Below, piece by piece: positions 1 through 7,854 of a stretch of DNA of 54,027 nucleotides. Position numbers and translations under genes: made by a program. This DNA is from CAJQQY01 sp964352225 (GTDB taxonomy: Bacteria > Bacteroidota > Bacteroidia > Chitinophagales > Saprospiraceae). Position 1 is the first letter of the stretch, and every line of letters begins with the position of its first letter. A model generated the notes under the pieces. It saw only the letters and a list, made by a program, of their open reading frames with translations, searched no databases and was not told the DNA's origin. The DNA is taken from NCBI GenBank assembly GCA_964352225.1, contig CAYGRM010000005.1, positions 1-54,027 on the forward strand. Reading direction: 5' to 3'.

Positions 1-42
1 CAATCAATGAAAAGAGAAAAATATTTTGAGTGGAAAACCAAA

Positions 43-66
43 ACTCCCCTTTAGGGGTCGGGGGTT
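43..66. repeat. short G/C-rich palindrome at gene 3' end
   Basis: A CCCC-TTTA-GGGG hairpin followed by a second G-run lies just downstream of the stop codon of the first membrane-protein gene, which reads on the minus strand. It contrasts with the AT-rich surroundings. It could be a terminator stem or one copy of a dispersed palindromic repeat. Only one copy was seen in this window. Confidence 0.4.
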
Positions 67-608
67 TAAGTTCGCCTCACTATTAATGCCATCAAAAAAG
101 ATAAGATAAAACCACCAACCGCTCCCAACATATATTTTGTAAAAGAAGCTCCCACAGTAGGTGTATAATCGGCTAATACATTTTTTCTCACCTCTGAAAT
201 CTTATCTGTTCCCTTGTGAAATTCTAACATTTCTTGATGGGTCATCTCTTGGTGAATTTGTAATAATTCAGCATCATATACATTCATAATCCATAGAAAG
301 AATAATATAAAATAGGCATTGGTAATTAAAAAAACGATAAACGGAGTAGAAACCAAACTTCGCAGAGAAGACTCTTTTTCTTCATTTTTTGCATTTGCTA
401 GAACGCTTCCAATTGAGTTATTAGAACTTCCTTCTTCCCGATGAACTTTGAGGGTAGCCCAAAACATCCCTCCTAAATACAAAATCATCGTAGACCAAAT
501 CACTTCAGGACTCCGCATCATTGCCTTATCATAAAAGTAAAAAGCAAACATGTAAAGTATCACTAAGAACCCCGTATAAATGCCGTATTTGATTGCTATT
601 TTATTCAA
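66..608 (-). CDS. DUF4199 family membrane protein
   Basis: A 180-aa integral membrane protein of unknown function. About four hydrophobic segments are visible: residues 8-25, 36-52, 88-110 and 155-177. Between segments 3 and 4 is a polar loop rich in Glu, His and Lys. Length, topology and the N-terminal KYG-x-x-x-G pattern fit the Bacteroidota DUF4199 family. The start is a TTG, because an in-frame stop lies just upstream and the next ATG would cut into the first membrane segment. It lies 29 bases downstream of a second DUF4199 gene on the same strand, so the two are probably one transcript and a tandem paralogous pair. No catalytic motif is visible. Confidence 0.75.
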   Translation of the reverse strand: MNKIAIKYGIYTGFLVILYMFAFYFYDKAMMRSPEVIWSTMILYLGGMFWATLKVHREEGSSNNSIGSVLANAKNEEKESSLRSLVSTPFIVFLITNAYFILFFLWIMNVYDAELLQIHQEMTHQEMLEFHKGTDKISEVRKNVLADYTPTVGASFTKYMLGAVGGFILSFLMALIVRRT

Positions 609-637
609 AATTTATTTTTTTTTGTAACGCTTCGCTA

Positions 638-1111
638 TTATACTTGCGGCCGATCTCTTTTTATAAAAATTCCTAAAATTGCCGCAAGAAAAACTATGGT
701 GATTAAGCTACTCAAAAGAACATATAATGAATTAGCTTCTAAAATATGCTCACCTTCCATCACTTTTTTGGCAATAAAATTTCTAAAAATAAGATTCCAA
801 ACTACTGCCATCATTCCATAAAATAGTCCCATCCAAAAACCTAAAACTATGGCTCTTTTATGAGAGATAAATCCGTACAAATCTTTATCACGATGGGTCT
901 TCAACATCATTATGACTACTGCAATCGAGATCGCAAAAGTCAAGGTATAAATTAAATAAATAACCCCTTCATCGGACGATTCTGAATTTCCCCACCCATT
1001 AACATATTTGCTTAATTCTAAAACGATAGTAACTGCAAGTAGAATTAATGCAAATCGAAAAGCTGTTCGATAAGGAGGTGGTAACTTTATCTCAACCTTT
1101 GATTCGGTCAT
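638..1111 (-). CDS. DUF4199 family membrane protein
   Basis: A 157-aa protein with four hydrophobic segments: about residues 15-32, 48-68, 88-108 and 128-148. The loop before the last segment is short and acidic (KKVMEGEHI). It has the same overall plan as the gene that follows it on the minus strand, so the two look like a tandem DUF4199 pair in one operon. The ATG start is clear. The family is common in Bacteroidota and has no assigned biochemical role. The call rests on topology, length and context rather than on a diagnostic motif. Confidence 0.7.
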   Translation of the reverse strand: MTESKVEIKLPPPYRTAFRFALILLAVTIVLELSKYVNGWGNSESSDEGVIYLIYTLTFAISIAVVIMMLKTHRDKDLYGFISHKRAIVLGFWMGLFYGMMAVVWNLIFRNFIAKKVMEGEHILEANSLYVLLSSLITIVFLAAILGIFIKRDRPQV

Positions 1112-1131
1112 AACTCATTGATTTTGAGCAA

Positions 1132-1202
1132 GTAGCGAGACTTTTTAAGTCCTGTTCTGATAAATATTTTATTACTATACGGGACTTAAAAAGTCCCGCT
1201 AC
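1132..1202. repeat. nested inverted-repeat element, copy A
   Basis: Two 23-base arms (1132-1154 and 1180-1202) pair with two mismatches and are bounded by GTAGC and GCTAC. Each arm is itself a small palindrome (GGACTT-AAA-AAGTCC type), so the element can fold as one long hairpin or as two short ones. It begins one base beyond the stop codon of the dihydroorotase-like gene and may end that transcript. A related element with the same GTAGC(A/G)GGACT ends occurs at 52163-52233. Confidence 0.75.
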
Positions 1203-1203
1203 G

Positions 1204-2469
1204 TTAAACGAATATTTGTGATTTTCCATTATTCACTACTCCTAATACTTTCCCTTTCAACGCCATTCCAATTATCGGTGAATTTTTCGATTTGGATAAA
1301 ATATCTTTCTTAGAAAAAGTCCATTCATAATTAGGATCAAAAATCGTCAAGTTTGCTTCTGCTCCCTCTTCTATTTCTGGTAAATCTATATTCAATAATT
1401 GTCGAGGTCGAATCGCTACTTTTTCTACAAAACTTTCCACATTAATCACTTTTGATAAATGAGTATTATAAAGAGCATAGGTCGTTTGCAAACCTAAAGC
1501 TCCAAAATCTGCATTAAAAAATTCCAAATTTTTCCCTTCTTCTTCGACTGGTCTGTGATTCGAAGTGATGATATCAATCGTCCCATTTTTTAAACCTTTT
1601 TGCAATGCTTTAATATCGCTTGCTTCTCTTAAAGGTGGAGTCACCTTAAATTGAGTATCAAAATCCGTCAACTTTTCATCTGAAAAAATCAAATTTAAAA
1701 TCGAGGTAGAGGAAGTAATTTTTAATTTTCTCTGCTTTGCAGCGGCAATTAATGTTTCCGAATTTTCACTTGAAATATTGGATAAGTGTAATTTCGAATC
1801 AGTATACTCTACCAAATAAATATCCCGCTGCACCATCAACTCTTCTGCCAATCGAGGAATTCCCTTCATACCAAGCGAAGTACTATTTTTCCCTTCATGC
1901 ATTTGTCCATTACCAGCGATATCAGAATTGTGAGGATGATTCATCACCGTTCCATTGAATGCCTTTACATATTGCAATGCACGCATCATCAAGCCGCTAT
2001 TTTGAATAGCTTTCTTTCCATCCGAAAATGCCACCGCTCCTGCATGGTGCATATCGTACATTTCGGTAATATCAATGCCTTCGCAATTTTGGGAAACTGC
2101 TCCAATGGGAAATAAATCAACTAGATTGTTTTTTGCATTATTTTTCAAATACAATACCTCTGATTTGGAATGAATTGTAGGCGAAGTATTTGGCCAACAT
2201 GCAATTCCTGTGTAACCTCCAGCAGCAGCAGCAGCAGAAACAGTTCGCAAATCTTCTCGATGTTCAAAACCAGGATCACCAGTTTGCACACCTACATCGA
2301 GCCAGCCAATTGAGACCATTGCCCCCGTGGCATCTAGCACCTTTACTTTCGGAAGATCAATTTTGGTTTTGATACTTTCAATCTTTCCATTGCGAATGTG
2401 AATGTCTCGCTTCTTGCCATGATGCTTGGAGCGAGGATCAAGAACAGTTACATTTTTTATTAATAGCAT
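1204..2469 (-). CDS. dihydroorotase-like protein, probably catalytically inactive
   Basis: A 421-aa amidohydrolase-fold protein that aligns along its whole length with the multifunctional-complex type of dihydroorotase (PyrC), the pyrimidine enzyme that cyclises carbamoyl-aspartate. Conserved parts include DPGFEHRED at residues 65-73, the GGYTGIACWPNT stretch, and VTPPLRE. The zinc-binding HxH after beta-strand 1 is replaced by GVQ (residues 60-62). The usual D-H-A-P-H motif reads S-N-H-R-P near residues 302-306, so the catalytic Asp is lost. Bacteroidota and other bacteria are known to carry such degenerate DHOase homologues, some of which act as structural partners of aspartate carbamoyltransferase. 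The protein is full length and uninterrupted, so it is a maintained non-enzymatic homologue rather than a pseudogene. Confidence 0.85.
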   Translation of the reverse strand: MLLIKNVTVLDPRSKHHGKKRDIHIRNGKIESIKTKIDLPKVKVLDATGAMVSIGWLDVGVQTGDPGFEHREDLRTVSAAAAAGGYTGIACWPNTSPTIHSKSEVLYLKNNAKNNLVDLFPIGAVSQNCEGIDITEMYDMHHAGAVAFSDGKKAIQNSGLMMRALQYVKAFNGTVMNHPHNSDIAGNGQMHEGKNSTSLGMKGIPRLAEELMVQRDIYLVEYTDSKLHLSNISSENSETLIAAAKQRKLKITSSTSILNLIFSDEKLTDFDTQFKVTPPLREASDIKALQKGLKNGTIDIITSNHRPVEEEGKNLEFFNADFGALGLQTTYALYNTHLSKVINVESFVEKVAIRPRQLLNIDLPEIEEGAEANLTIFDPNYEWTFSKKDILSKSKNSPIIGMALKGKVLGVVNNGKSQIFV

Positions 2470-2491
2470 TTTTACTATTTTAAAATTCGTG

Positions 2492-2499
2492 CAAAAATA
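2492..2499 (-). promoter_or_regulatory. putative -7 box for dihydroorotase-like gene
   Basis: On the minus strand this reads TATTTTTG, which fits the Bacteroidota -7 consensus TAnnTTTG, 23 bases upstream of the ATG. I see no convincing -33 TTG element, so support is from one box plus position only. Confidence 0.4.
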
Positions 2500-2732
2500 A
2501 GTAATTGGACATATTTATTAGAATGTAGGAATGGCTTAATTATTTATTTTTTCACGAAGATAAATTTTCTAGAGGGAAGTATATTTTCTTTTTGAAATTG
2601 TTTGAAGTTATTATTAGAAACCAAGTGGAAAGACTTGTGGCCATTGGCATAGGTCTGAGTATTATTTTTAAATCACTTCTTTTTGAAAAAAGAAATTTTG
2701 CACCTACCTTGTTGATTAAAAATATCAATAAA

Positions 2733-3116
2733 ATGAATTGTCCTCGCTGCCAAACTCGCTTAGAAAATCAAACCATCGTCGAACGAAAAGACACCATCCA
2801 AATCGAAACTTGCCCTGCTTGCGAAGGTCATTGGTTTGATAAAAATCAATTAAACCTACTTGAAAATATTTCCAAACCTGTCTTATTCGAATGGCGAATG
2901 CTCTGCTCAGAATATGAACAATTAACACCGCTAAATTGCCCGTCTTGTGGCGATCATCCGATGATGAAAAAAGCAGAACATCCTCGTGATGAAAAGGTTA
3001 TTATTGACTATTGTGAACATTGTGAGGGGACTTGGTTGGATGGTGGTGAGTTAGAAGCAATACAACAAGAGAGTTGGCCGATTGCGATTTATAATTTGTT
3101 GAAGAAATTATCGTAA
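2733..3116 (+). CDS. double zinc-ribbon (zf-TFIIB) protein
   Basis: A 127-aa protein with two zinc-ribbon half modules. The first has CPRC (residues 3-6) and CPAC followed by EGHWFD. The second has CPSC and CEHC followed by EGTWLDGGEL. The C-x2-C...C-x2-C-EG-x-W-x-D pattern is the signature of the zf-TFIIB family, whose bacterial members have no firm function. The ATG at 2733, directly before the first Cys ribbon, is chosen as the start. The frame stays open upstream to a TTG at 2592, but those 47 residues have no family similarity that I recognise. It converges on the minus-strand gene that follows, with a palindromic element between them. Confidence 0.8.
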   Translation: MNCPRCQTRLENQTIVERKDTIQIETCPACEGHWFDKNQLNLLENISKPVLFEWRMLCSEYEQLTPLNCPSCGDHPMMKKAEHPRDEKVIIDYCEHCEGTWLDGGELEAIQQESWPIAIYNLLKKLS

Positions 3117-3120
3117 CTCC

Positions 3121-3182
3121 TAAAGCGATTCTCCGAATCGTTACTCTTGGTGGGGGTGTTGATGACTCGGAGAATCGTTTTA
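3121..3182. repeat. nested inverted repeat between convergent genes
   Basis: Arms 3121-3136 and 3167-3182 pair with one mismatch. The left arm overlaps a small internal hairpin (CGATTC-TCC-GAATCG, 3126-3140). The element fills the gap between the stop codons of two convergent genes and overlaps the last bases of the minus-strand one. It could be a bidirectional terminator or a dispersed palindromic repeat. It has the same nested design as the elements at 1132 and 52163 but a different sequence. Confidence 0.65.
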
Positions 3183-4775
3183 CGGTAATTTGTAAATCAC
3201 ATATTCTTCATTCTCTCCTACTCTTTCCAGAGGTAATTCCACTTCTTTATAAGTCAACAAATATTGAATTCCTTTTTGGCTAAAGACTTCTAAATCCTCC
3301 GTCGTCAGATTTCGAAAATTCTGATTACCAGTCATCACATTATCCTTTCCTGATTGTCGAGTTTCGATATTGACATCATAGATTTCTTGAATCCTTTTAT
3401 ACCAAATTGGAATGACTGACTTTCGATGAATAACCGCTTTGTAATCAATATAAGTACTTCTTTCACTATAATTTTTGAAGTGAGTGTGATCCATTGGAAT
3501 GATAAAAAGAGCCTCTTTTGGAGTGTTCAATTTAGCGATTTCTGCGATTTCGATTTCTTCATTTTTTTTGTTGAGAAAAAAGAAATCATATGGCCTAGTT
3601 TTAAAAAATGAAACTGGATTCAAAATCATCACAACCGAAAACACTCCCAAAACTCGTAATCCCCAAATGCAGATCTTCTGAAAAAATACTTTTCGCAAGA
3701 CAGTAATTTTACTTTCTACAAATGAAATGAAAGCAATGATAGAAAGTGATTTTAACCAAATGGTGGTCTTAAACCATTGCGAAGAAACTATCGTCGATAT
3801 CTCTAAAACATCCACTCCGAAGGTATAAATCACCACGCCTAAAAGTGTTAAGACGAACATCCAAAAAACATCTCTATTTTTTTTCCAAAAGAAAAATAAA
3901 CTCCAACCAAACAAAGGCAACAATACTATTGCAGCTTTTTTAGAAAAATAGGATGGAATAAAATGATGGGGTAATCGAAATTCCAAGAAGTCAAATAATA
4001 AGCGATTATCAATTCCCCCTGCTGCAAAATCTCGTTGCAACCAAAACACCCAAACGCCTCCTGTCAGAATATAAAACAGAACAGGTAAAAACTCCCGCCA
4101 CTTTATTTTCATATTAAAAATAACATTCAACACACGGACGCCAGTCAACACTAAAAACAATTGTAATCCAACTAAGGGTTGAATAAAAGTAGCAATCGAT
4201 AACAATATGTACACGTACCAACCTGCCTGCCGATTAGGTAGGTTATTTTTCTCAAAATTCTCTTTTTTTAGAAAAAAATAAACTGCCCAAATTCCAAAAA
4301 CTTTGGCAACTGTACTGGATGTAATAAGTGGAATATACATTTCGTTTCCTCCCAAATTCCAATTCATTAACGGTATAAATGGAATCAAAATCGCTACCCA
4401 AATCAATCCTCTTGATTGAATAAATATTTTTGCCACTCGAAATAAACCTTCCAATAAAAATAATCCACAGATCAAATGAAGCAATAAAGCTACCTGTGGC
4501 ATCCATTTTCCAAACCAAGAAAAGAAGTAGGCAAGGATGTACCTTTCATTAATATTTTGATCAGAAATATGTTGGATAAAAAAATCTTTTGGATATAAAG
4601 TACTGTCAGTCAACCACTTAGCATACGGCAACAATTCAATCATGTCGCCATGCCCATAAGTATAACCATTCCATGCAAGTAAAAAAAGATAAGCAGCGAA
4701 AAGGGAAAGGAGATGCTCCCACCGTGGCATCCCGAATGCTTGGGACTTACGGTTATTTGAAAGGAATTTTTCCAT
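3180..4775 (-). CDS. polytopic membrane protein of unknown function
   Basis: A 531-aa integral membrane protein with roughly ten hydrophobic segments and a soluble C-terminal tail of about 130 residues. After the first membrane segment comes a polar stretch (GYTYGHGDMIELLPYAKWL, then a DFF motif). An acidic loop after a first helix is reminiscent of GT-C glycosyltransferases and of DUF6798-type proteins, which have a similar GxGDxxE-x-LP pattern. I cannot make a firm family call from sequence alone. The tail contains EVELPLERVGENEEYVIYKLP at its end, typical of a small beta domain. A role in transferring a lipid-linked sugar would be speculation. The ATG start precedes a basic cytoplasmic N-terminus. 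Confidence 0.6.
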   Translation of the reverse strand: MEKFLSNNRKSQAFGMPRWEHLLSLFAAYLFLLAWNGYTYGHGDMIELLPYAKWLTDSTLYPKDFFIQHISDQNINERYILAYFFSWFGKWMPQVALLLHLICGLFLLEGLFRVAKIFIQSRGLIWVAILIPFIPLMNWNLGGNEMYIPLITSSTVAKVFGIWAVYFFLKKENFEKNNLPNRQAGWYVYILLSIATFIQPLVGLQLFLVLTGVRVLNVIFNMKIKWREFLPVLFYILTGGVWVFWLQRDFAAGGIDNRLLFDFLEFRLPHHFIPSYFSKKAAIVLLPLFGWSLFFFWKKNRDVFWMFVLTLLGVVIYTFGVDVLEISTIVSSQWFKTTIWLKSLSIIAFISFVESKITVLRKVFFQKICIWGLRVLGVFSVVMILNPVSFFKTRPYDFFFLNKKNEEIEIAEIAKLNTPKEALFIIPMDHTHFKNYSERSTYIDYKAVIHRKSVIPIWYKRIQEIYDVNIETRQSGKDNVMTGNQNFRNLTTEDLEVFSQKGIQYLLTYKEVELPLERVGENEEYVIYKLP

Positions 4776-4832
4776 TTTTCGTTTTGGTAAAAATCTTGGG
4801 AGATTTTTTTAAAGTAAGATTGAGCTTATAAA

Positions 4833-4866
4833 TATGCGTGCCACGGTTGCAACCATGGCACGCATA
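4833..4866. repeat. 34-bp near-perfect palindrome
   Basis: A 34-base palindrome centred on GTTGCAAC, with arms running TATGCGTGCCA...TGGCACGCATA and a single unpaired position per arm. It is far more G+C-rich than its surroundings and begins 3 bases beyond the stop codon of the BatA-like gene. There is no T-run on either side, so it is either a factor-independent terminator of unusual form or a REP-like dispersed palindrome. Confidence 0.7.
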
Positions 4867-4869
4867 AAA

Positions 4870-6903
4870 CTAAACTTTCCAAAAGCGAAGCAACAATGCT
4901 TCGATAATTAAAAATATTATTGCCGCAATGATGAACCACCTCCAAAGGATAATTCCACGACTTCGTTCGCCAATTAATTGAGTAATATCGACAGCCGAGG
5001 TGCCTTCAATAATTTGAATTCCATCACCTGCTATCTCCGCCAGATCTGTAGAATTATAATAATCTAAGTTCGATTCTTTTCGATCGAAATTAAAAGCGAA
5101 CTCATCTAATTTTTCCGTAGGATTTAGATATAAATTATAAAATCCAGCTTGTGAAATTTGATTATTGATTCCCAGAACTACTTTGCTTCCAATGGCTCTT
5201 TGAACTGGAATAAACTCTTCTGCTTTTCCTTTTAATTTATATTTCATCTCACCTGTACCCGTGAAAGCATTGTTAGATTCAATCACTTCATCCTTTCCTA
5301 TCGTGTATGCGATGCGAGTATCCTTGGCAGTTGAAATCGCCATCTTGTACAACATCGGAACAAAAATTTCAGCATTTCTGACTAAGTTACTTTGATCTTC
5401 ATCGAGCGGCGCAGTACATAAATAAAGATTACCTTGACCATTTCGATATTTACTTAAAAATGCACTTCCATCTCTATAACTCAATAATCGTTCTTCTCCT
5501 CTTCCTCCAAAATTAGTGACTTTATAATTCACTTTAGTAACTGGCAATTTCAGATTGGCACTTCTATTTTCGAAAACATCTTTAAAAATAAACTCCTCCG
5601 TATTCACATCTGAAACGCTTCGTTCTGCTCTTTCCAAAGTGACTAATTCATTGGCAGGAAACTCATTTAAAAAAGTTTTGTACGAACTAATATTTGCATT
5701 CACTCCAGGGAAAACAAGCAGGTTTCCTCCATTACTTACGTACTGTTTTAATTCAGATGCTAATCCAGATGAAATATTGGTCAATCCATTCAGTACAACT
5801 AATTGGTAGGTTGGAAATTTTGCGTAATCCAAACTTCGACTTTGTTGATTTGTCACCTTAAAATAACTGATCCCTTTGAAGGCTGCATCTAAATATTTAT
5901 TACCTGCGGTTTCGTTGATCACCAGAGTATTGATCTCCTCCGCGACCTTAAAACTAAAATAATAGGTATCATCAAACTGAACAGGATAATCTGTGATCGT
6001 TAATTCAGCCTCATGCCATCCAGTTCTCAAAATTGTAATATTAATCGTATCCGTTTTAGAAGATCTCGCTGGAATAGATAATGTACCTACCGGTTTGGTT
6101 TGTCCTTCATGGCGAAGTGACAATCGAACATTTTCCGCTACCTCATCACTATGATTTCTCACTTTGATGACAAGCGTATTGGTCTGATTCAACATTTGAA
6201 CTGGTGAATCAAAATAGGCTGTATCTATGCTGATATTTTTTTCTTGAACAGATTGCAATGGAATCAAATTCACTTCCATTGTGGTGTCCGAGAAATTTTG
6301 GAAATCTGTTATATTTTTTTGGAAATCAGAAATAACATAAGCTGTTTTGTTTTCTAATTTACCTGTATTGAGTGCTTGAAGTTGTCGAGTTAAAGTTTTG
6401 GAAATTTCTTTTACGGAAGGGGTAGTTTGAACTTCATCAATTAATGCAAGCGCATCTTCTTTGCTGACCAACCTTTGATGTCTTCCTTCAAAATCATTGG
6501 TCATAATCTGGAATCTATCTTCCACCGAGTATGCATTCACTACTTCCCGAGCTCGTTGTTTTGCTTTTTCAATCAAAGGCACATCTTCACTTAATGCATT
6601 CATACTGAATGAATTATCAATAAAAATACTAACAGATTTATCTCCTTTCTGAACTTCGGTATCTTGTGGAATAAATGGTTGAGCAAAGGCAAAAACCAAC
6701 ATGGCTATTGCTAACAATCGACTCAATAACACTAAAAGATTCCGTACCTTCCGGCGTGCACTTGTTTCTTCTTTGACTTCCTTCAAAAATTTTACATTGG
6801 TAAAATATACTTTTTTGAACCGTCGAAAATAAAACAAATGGATAATGATCGGAATGGCTAATGCCAACAATGCCCACAAAAAAGATGGATATAAAAACTG
6901 CAT
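4870..6903 (-). CDS. BatA-domain / von Willebrand factor A membrane protein
   Basis: A 677-aa inner-membrane protein. Residues 1-80 form an N-terminal double-transmembrane BatA domain (two hydrophobic helices around 7-24 and 56-76 with a basic loop between). A vWA domain follows, with MIDAS residues D96-x-S98-x-S100. The long central part (about 230-640) looks like an all-beta region followed by a ThuA/GATase-like segment (VLNGLTNISS...GGNLLVFPG). A single C-terminal membrane helix closes the protein (WRWFIIAAIIFLIIEALLL). Bacteroidota carry several such BatA-type proteins, implicated in envelope stress or aerotolerance but without a defined activity. It stands alone here, not in a bat operon. 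The ATG start is clear, and a -7-like box lies 76 bases upstream. Confidence 0.85.
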   Translation of the reverse strand: MQFLYPSFLWALLALAIPIIIHLFYFRRFKKVYFTNVKFLKEVKEETSARRKVRNLLVLLSRLLAIAMLVFAFAQPFIPQDTEVQKGDKSVSIFIDNSFSMNALSEDVPLIEKAKQRAREVVNAYSVEDRFQIMTNDFEGRHQRLVSKEDALALIDEVQTTPSVKEISKTLTRQLQALNTGKLENKTAYVISDFQKNITDFQNFSDTTMEVNLIPLQSVQEKNISIDTAYFDSPVQMLNQTNTLVIKVRNHSDEVAENVRLSLRHEGQTKPVGTLSIPARSSKTDTINITILRTGWHEAELTITDYPVQFDDTYYFSFKVAEEINTLVINETAGNKYLDAAFKGISYFKVTNQQSRSLDYAKFPTYQLVVLNGLTNISSGLASELKQYVSNGGNLLVFPGVNANISSYKTFLNEFPANELVTLERAERSVSDVNTEEFIFKDVFENRSANLKLPVTKVNYKVTNFGGRGEERLLSYRDGSAFLSKYRNGQGNLYLCTAPLDEDQSNLVRNAEIFVPMLYKMAISTAKDTRIAYTIGKDEVIESNNAFTGTGEMKYKLKGKAEEFIPVQRAIGSKVVLGINNQISQAGFYNLYLNPTEKLDEFAFNFDRKESNLDYYNSTDLAEIAGDGIQIIEGTSAVDITQLIGERSRGIILWRWFIIAAIIFLIIEALLLRFWKV

Positions 6904-6978
6904 AAAATGTGTTATATTTTTTTCTAATTACTCCTTTTCAAATCAACTCTTTTTTTCTCTCCTCATTTAAAAAGTGGT

Positions 6979-6986
6979 CAAAAATA
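6979..6986 (-). promoter_or_regulatory. putative -7 box for BatA-like gene
   Basis: Reads TATTTTTG on the minus strand (TAnnTTTG consensus), 76 bases upstream of the ATG. No clear -33 partner was found. Confidence 0.35.
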
Positions 6987-7094
6987 CAAATAATTTTTAT
7001 TTGAAATGCGACTCATATTTTCACCAAAAATAATACGTAAAAATGGAGGTTTTGTTATTTGAAATAACAGTTGATTTGCAAAAGAGTTGCATTC

Positions 7095-7102
7095 TACTTT
7101 TG
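7095..7102 (+). promoter_or_regulatory. putative promoter of the 7159 gene
   Basis: TACTTTTG fits the TAnnTTTG -7 consensus. A TTG-containing stretch (TTGATTTG, 7071-7078) lies about 17-22 bases upstream as a possible -33 element. The start codon follows 57 bases downstream. Confidence 0.5.
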
Positions 7103-7158
7103 CTGCAACTATTATTATAATTTTTAATCCTTTCAATTGTACCAAAACTTAAAACATC

Positions 7159-7746
7159 ATGAAAAATCTACTCTTAATTTTCACCTTTTCTTTACTTCCT
7201 TCATCGTTTATCTTTTCCCAAAAAGATTTTCCCATTTTGAATTATGAACCGTCAGTTATTCATCCATTCGGGCTCCCTAATCCAGATGCTCCAAAAGAAA
7301 TTACTGATTTTGCACCGATGATTGGCATATGTGATTGCAAAAGTATTTCTCGAAATCCAGATGGAACTTGGAAAGACTCTTTGGATATGACATGGAAATT
7401 CAAATACATCATGAATGGAACTGCGGTGCAAGATGAAGTTTGGCGAGCGAATGAATTGTATGCTGGAAGTATTCGTCAATTTCAAAAAGATAGTGCGGAG
7501 TGGGTTGTTTCCTATTTTAGTTATCCTTCGGTAGCCTATACTCCAGGTGTCTGGCATGGAAAAAAGATGAAGGACAAAATCGTTTTGACCCAGCCTCAAG
7601 CTGCTCCAAATGGTATGGAAGGATCTTCTACTTTAACTTTTTTTGACTGGAATGAAGAAGGATTTAAATGGAAAGGAGAATGGATTAAAGATGACAAGCA
7701 AGTCACTTATCCGTTTTGGATGATTGAATGTAAGAGGAGAAAGTGA
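7159..7746 (+). CDS. secreted DUF1579-like protein
   Basis: A 195-aa protein with an N-terminal signal peptide (residues 1-21, ending FSQ) and no lipobox. The mature part has alternating beta strands with conserved-looking aromatic patterns (MTWKFKYIMNG, VWRANELYAGSIRQF, WKGEW). These resemble the lipocalin/DUF1579-type beta-barrel families that describe a 'measured residual' protein with a GTW-x-G-x-W pattern. The family assignment is tentative and no enzymatic motif is seen. It is a single-gene transcript with its own promoter-like box and a strong terminator downstream. Confidence 0.6.
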   Translation: MKNLLLIFTFSLLPSSFIFSQKDFPILNYEPSVIHPFGLPNPDAPKEITDFAPMIGICDCKSISRNPDGTWKDSLDMTWKFKYIMNGTAVQDEVWRANELYAGSIRQFQKDSAEWVVSYFSYPSVAYTPGVWHGKKMKDKIVLTQPQAAPNGMEGSSTLTFFDWNEEGFKWKGEWIKDDKQVTYPFWMIECKRRK

Positions 7747-7780
7747 TTGGTTTCATTGGAAATTTTGCGTGTATCTCAAC

Positions 7781-7826
7781 TTAAAAAAGGAGTCACTTCA
7801 GAATTGAAATGGCTCCTTTTTTTTTA
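7781..7826 (+). terminator. intrinsic terminator
   Basis: AAAAAAGGAG pairs with CTCCTTTTTTTT across a 20-odd base loop that itself contains TTC/GAA pairing, and the right arm runs into T-rich DNA. It lies 34 bases after the stop codon of the secreted protein gene. Confidence 0.75.
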
Positions 7827-7854
7827 ATTTTTCCAATAAGATCTAATTCAAATC

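Noticed and set aside
2190..2372. Gln-rich 60-aa frame opposite the dihydroorotase-like gene
   Set aside because: The Gln run is the antisense of an alanine/serine codon run (AAAAAG) in the real gene.
2592..2732. 47-residue N-terminal extension of the zinc-ribbon protein
   Set aside because: It starts at a TTG, has no recognisable domain, and the first Cys ribbon follows directly after the ATG at 2733. Homologues begin there.
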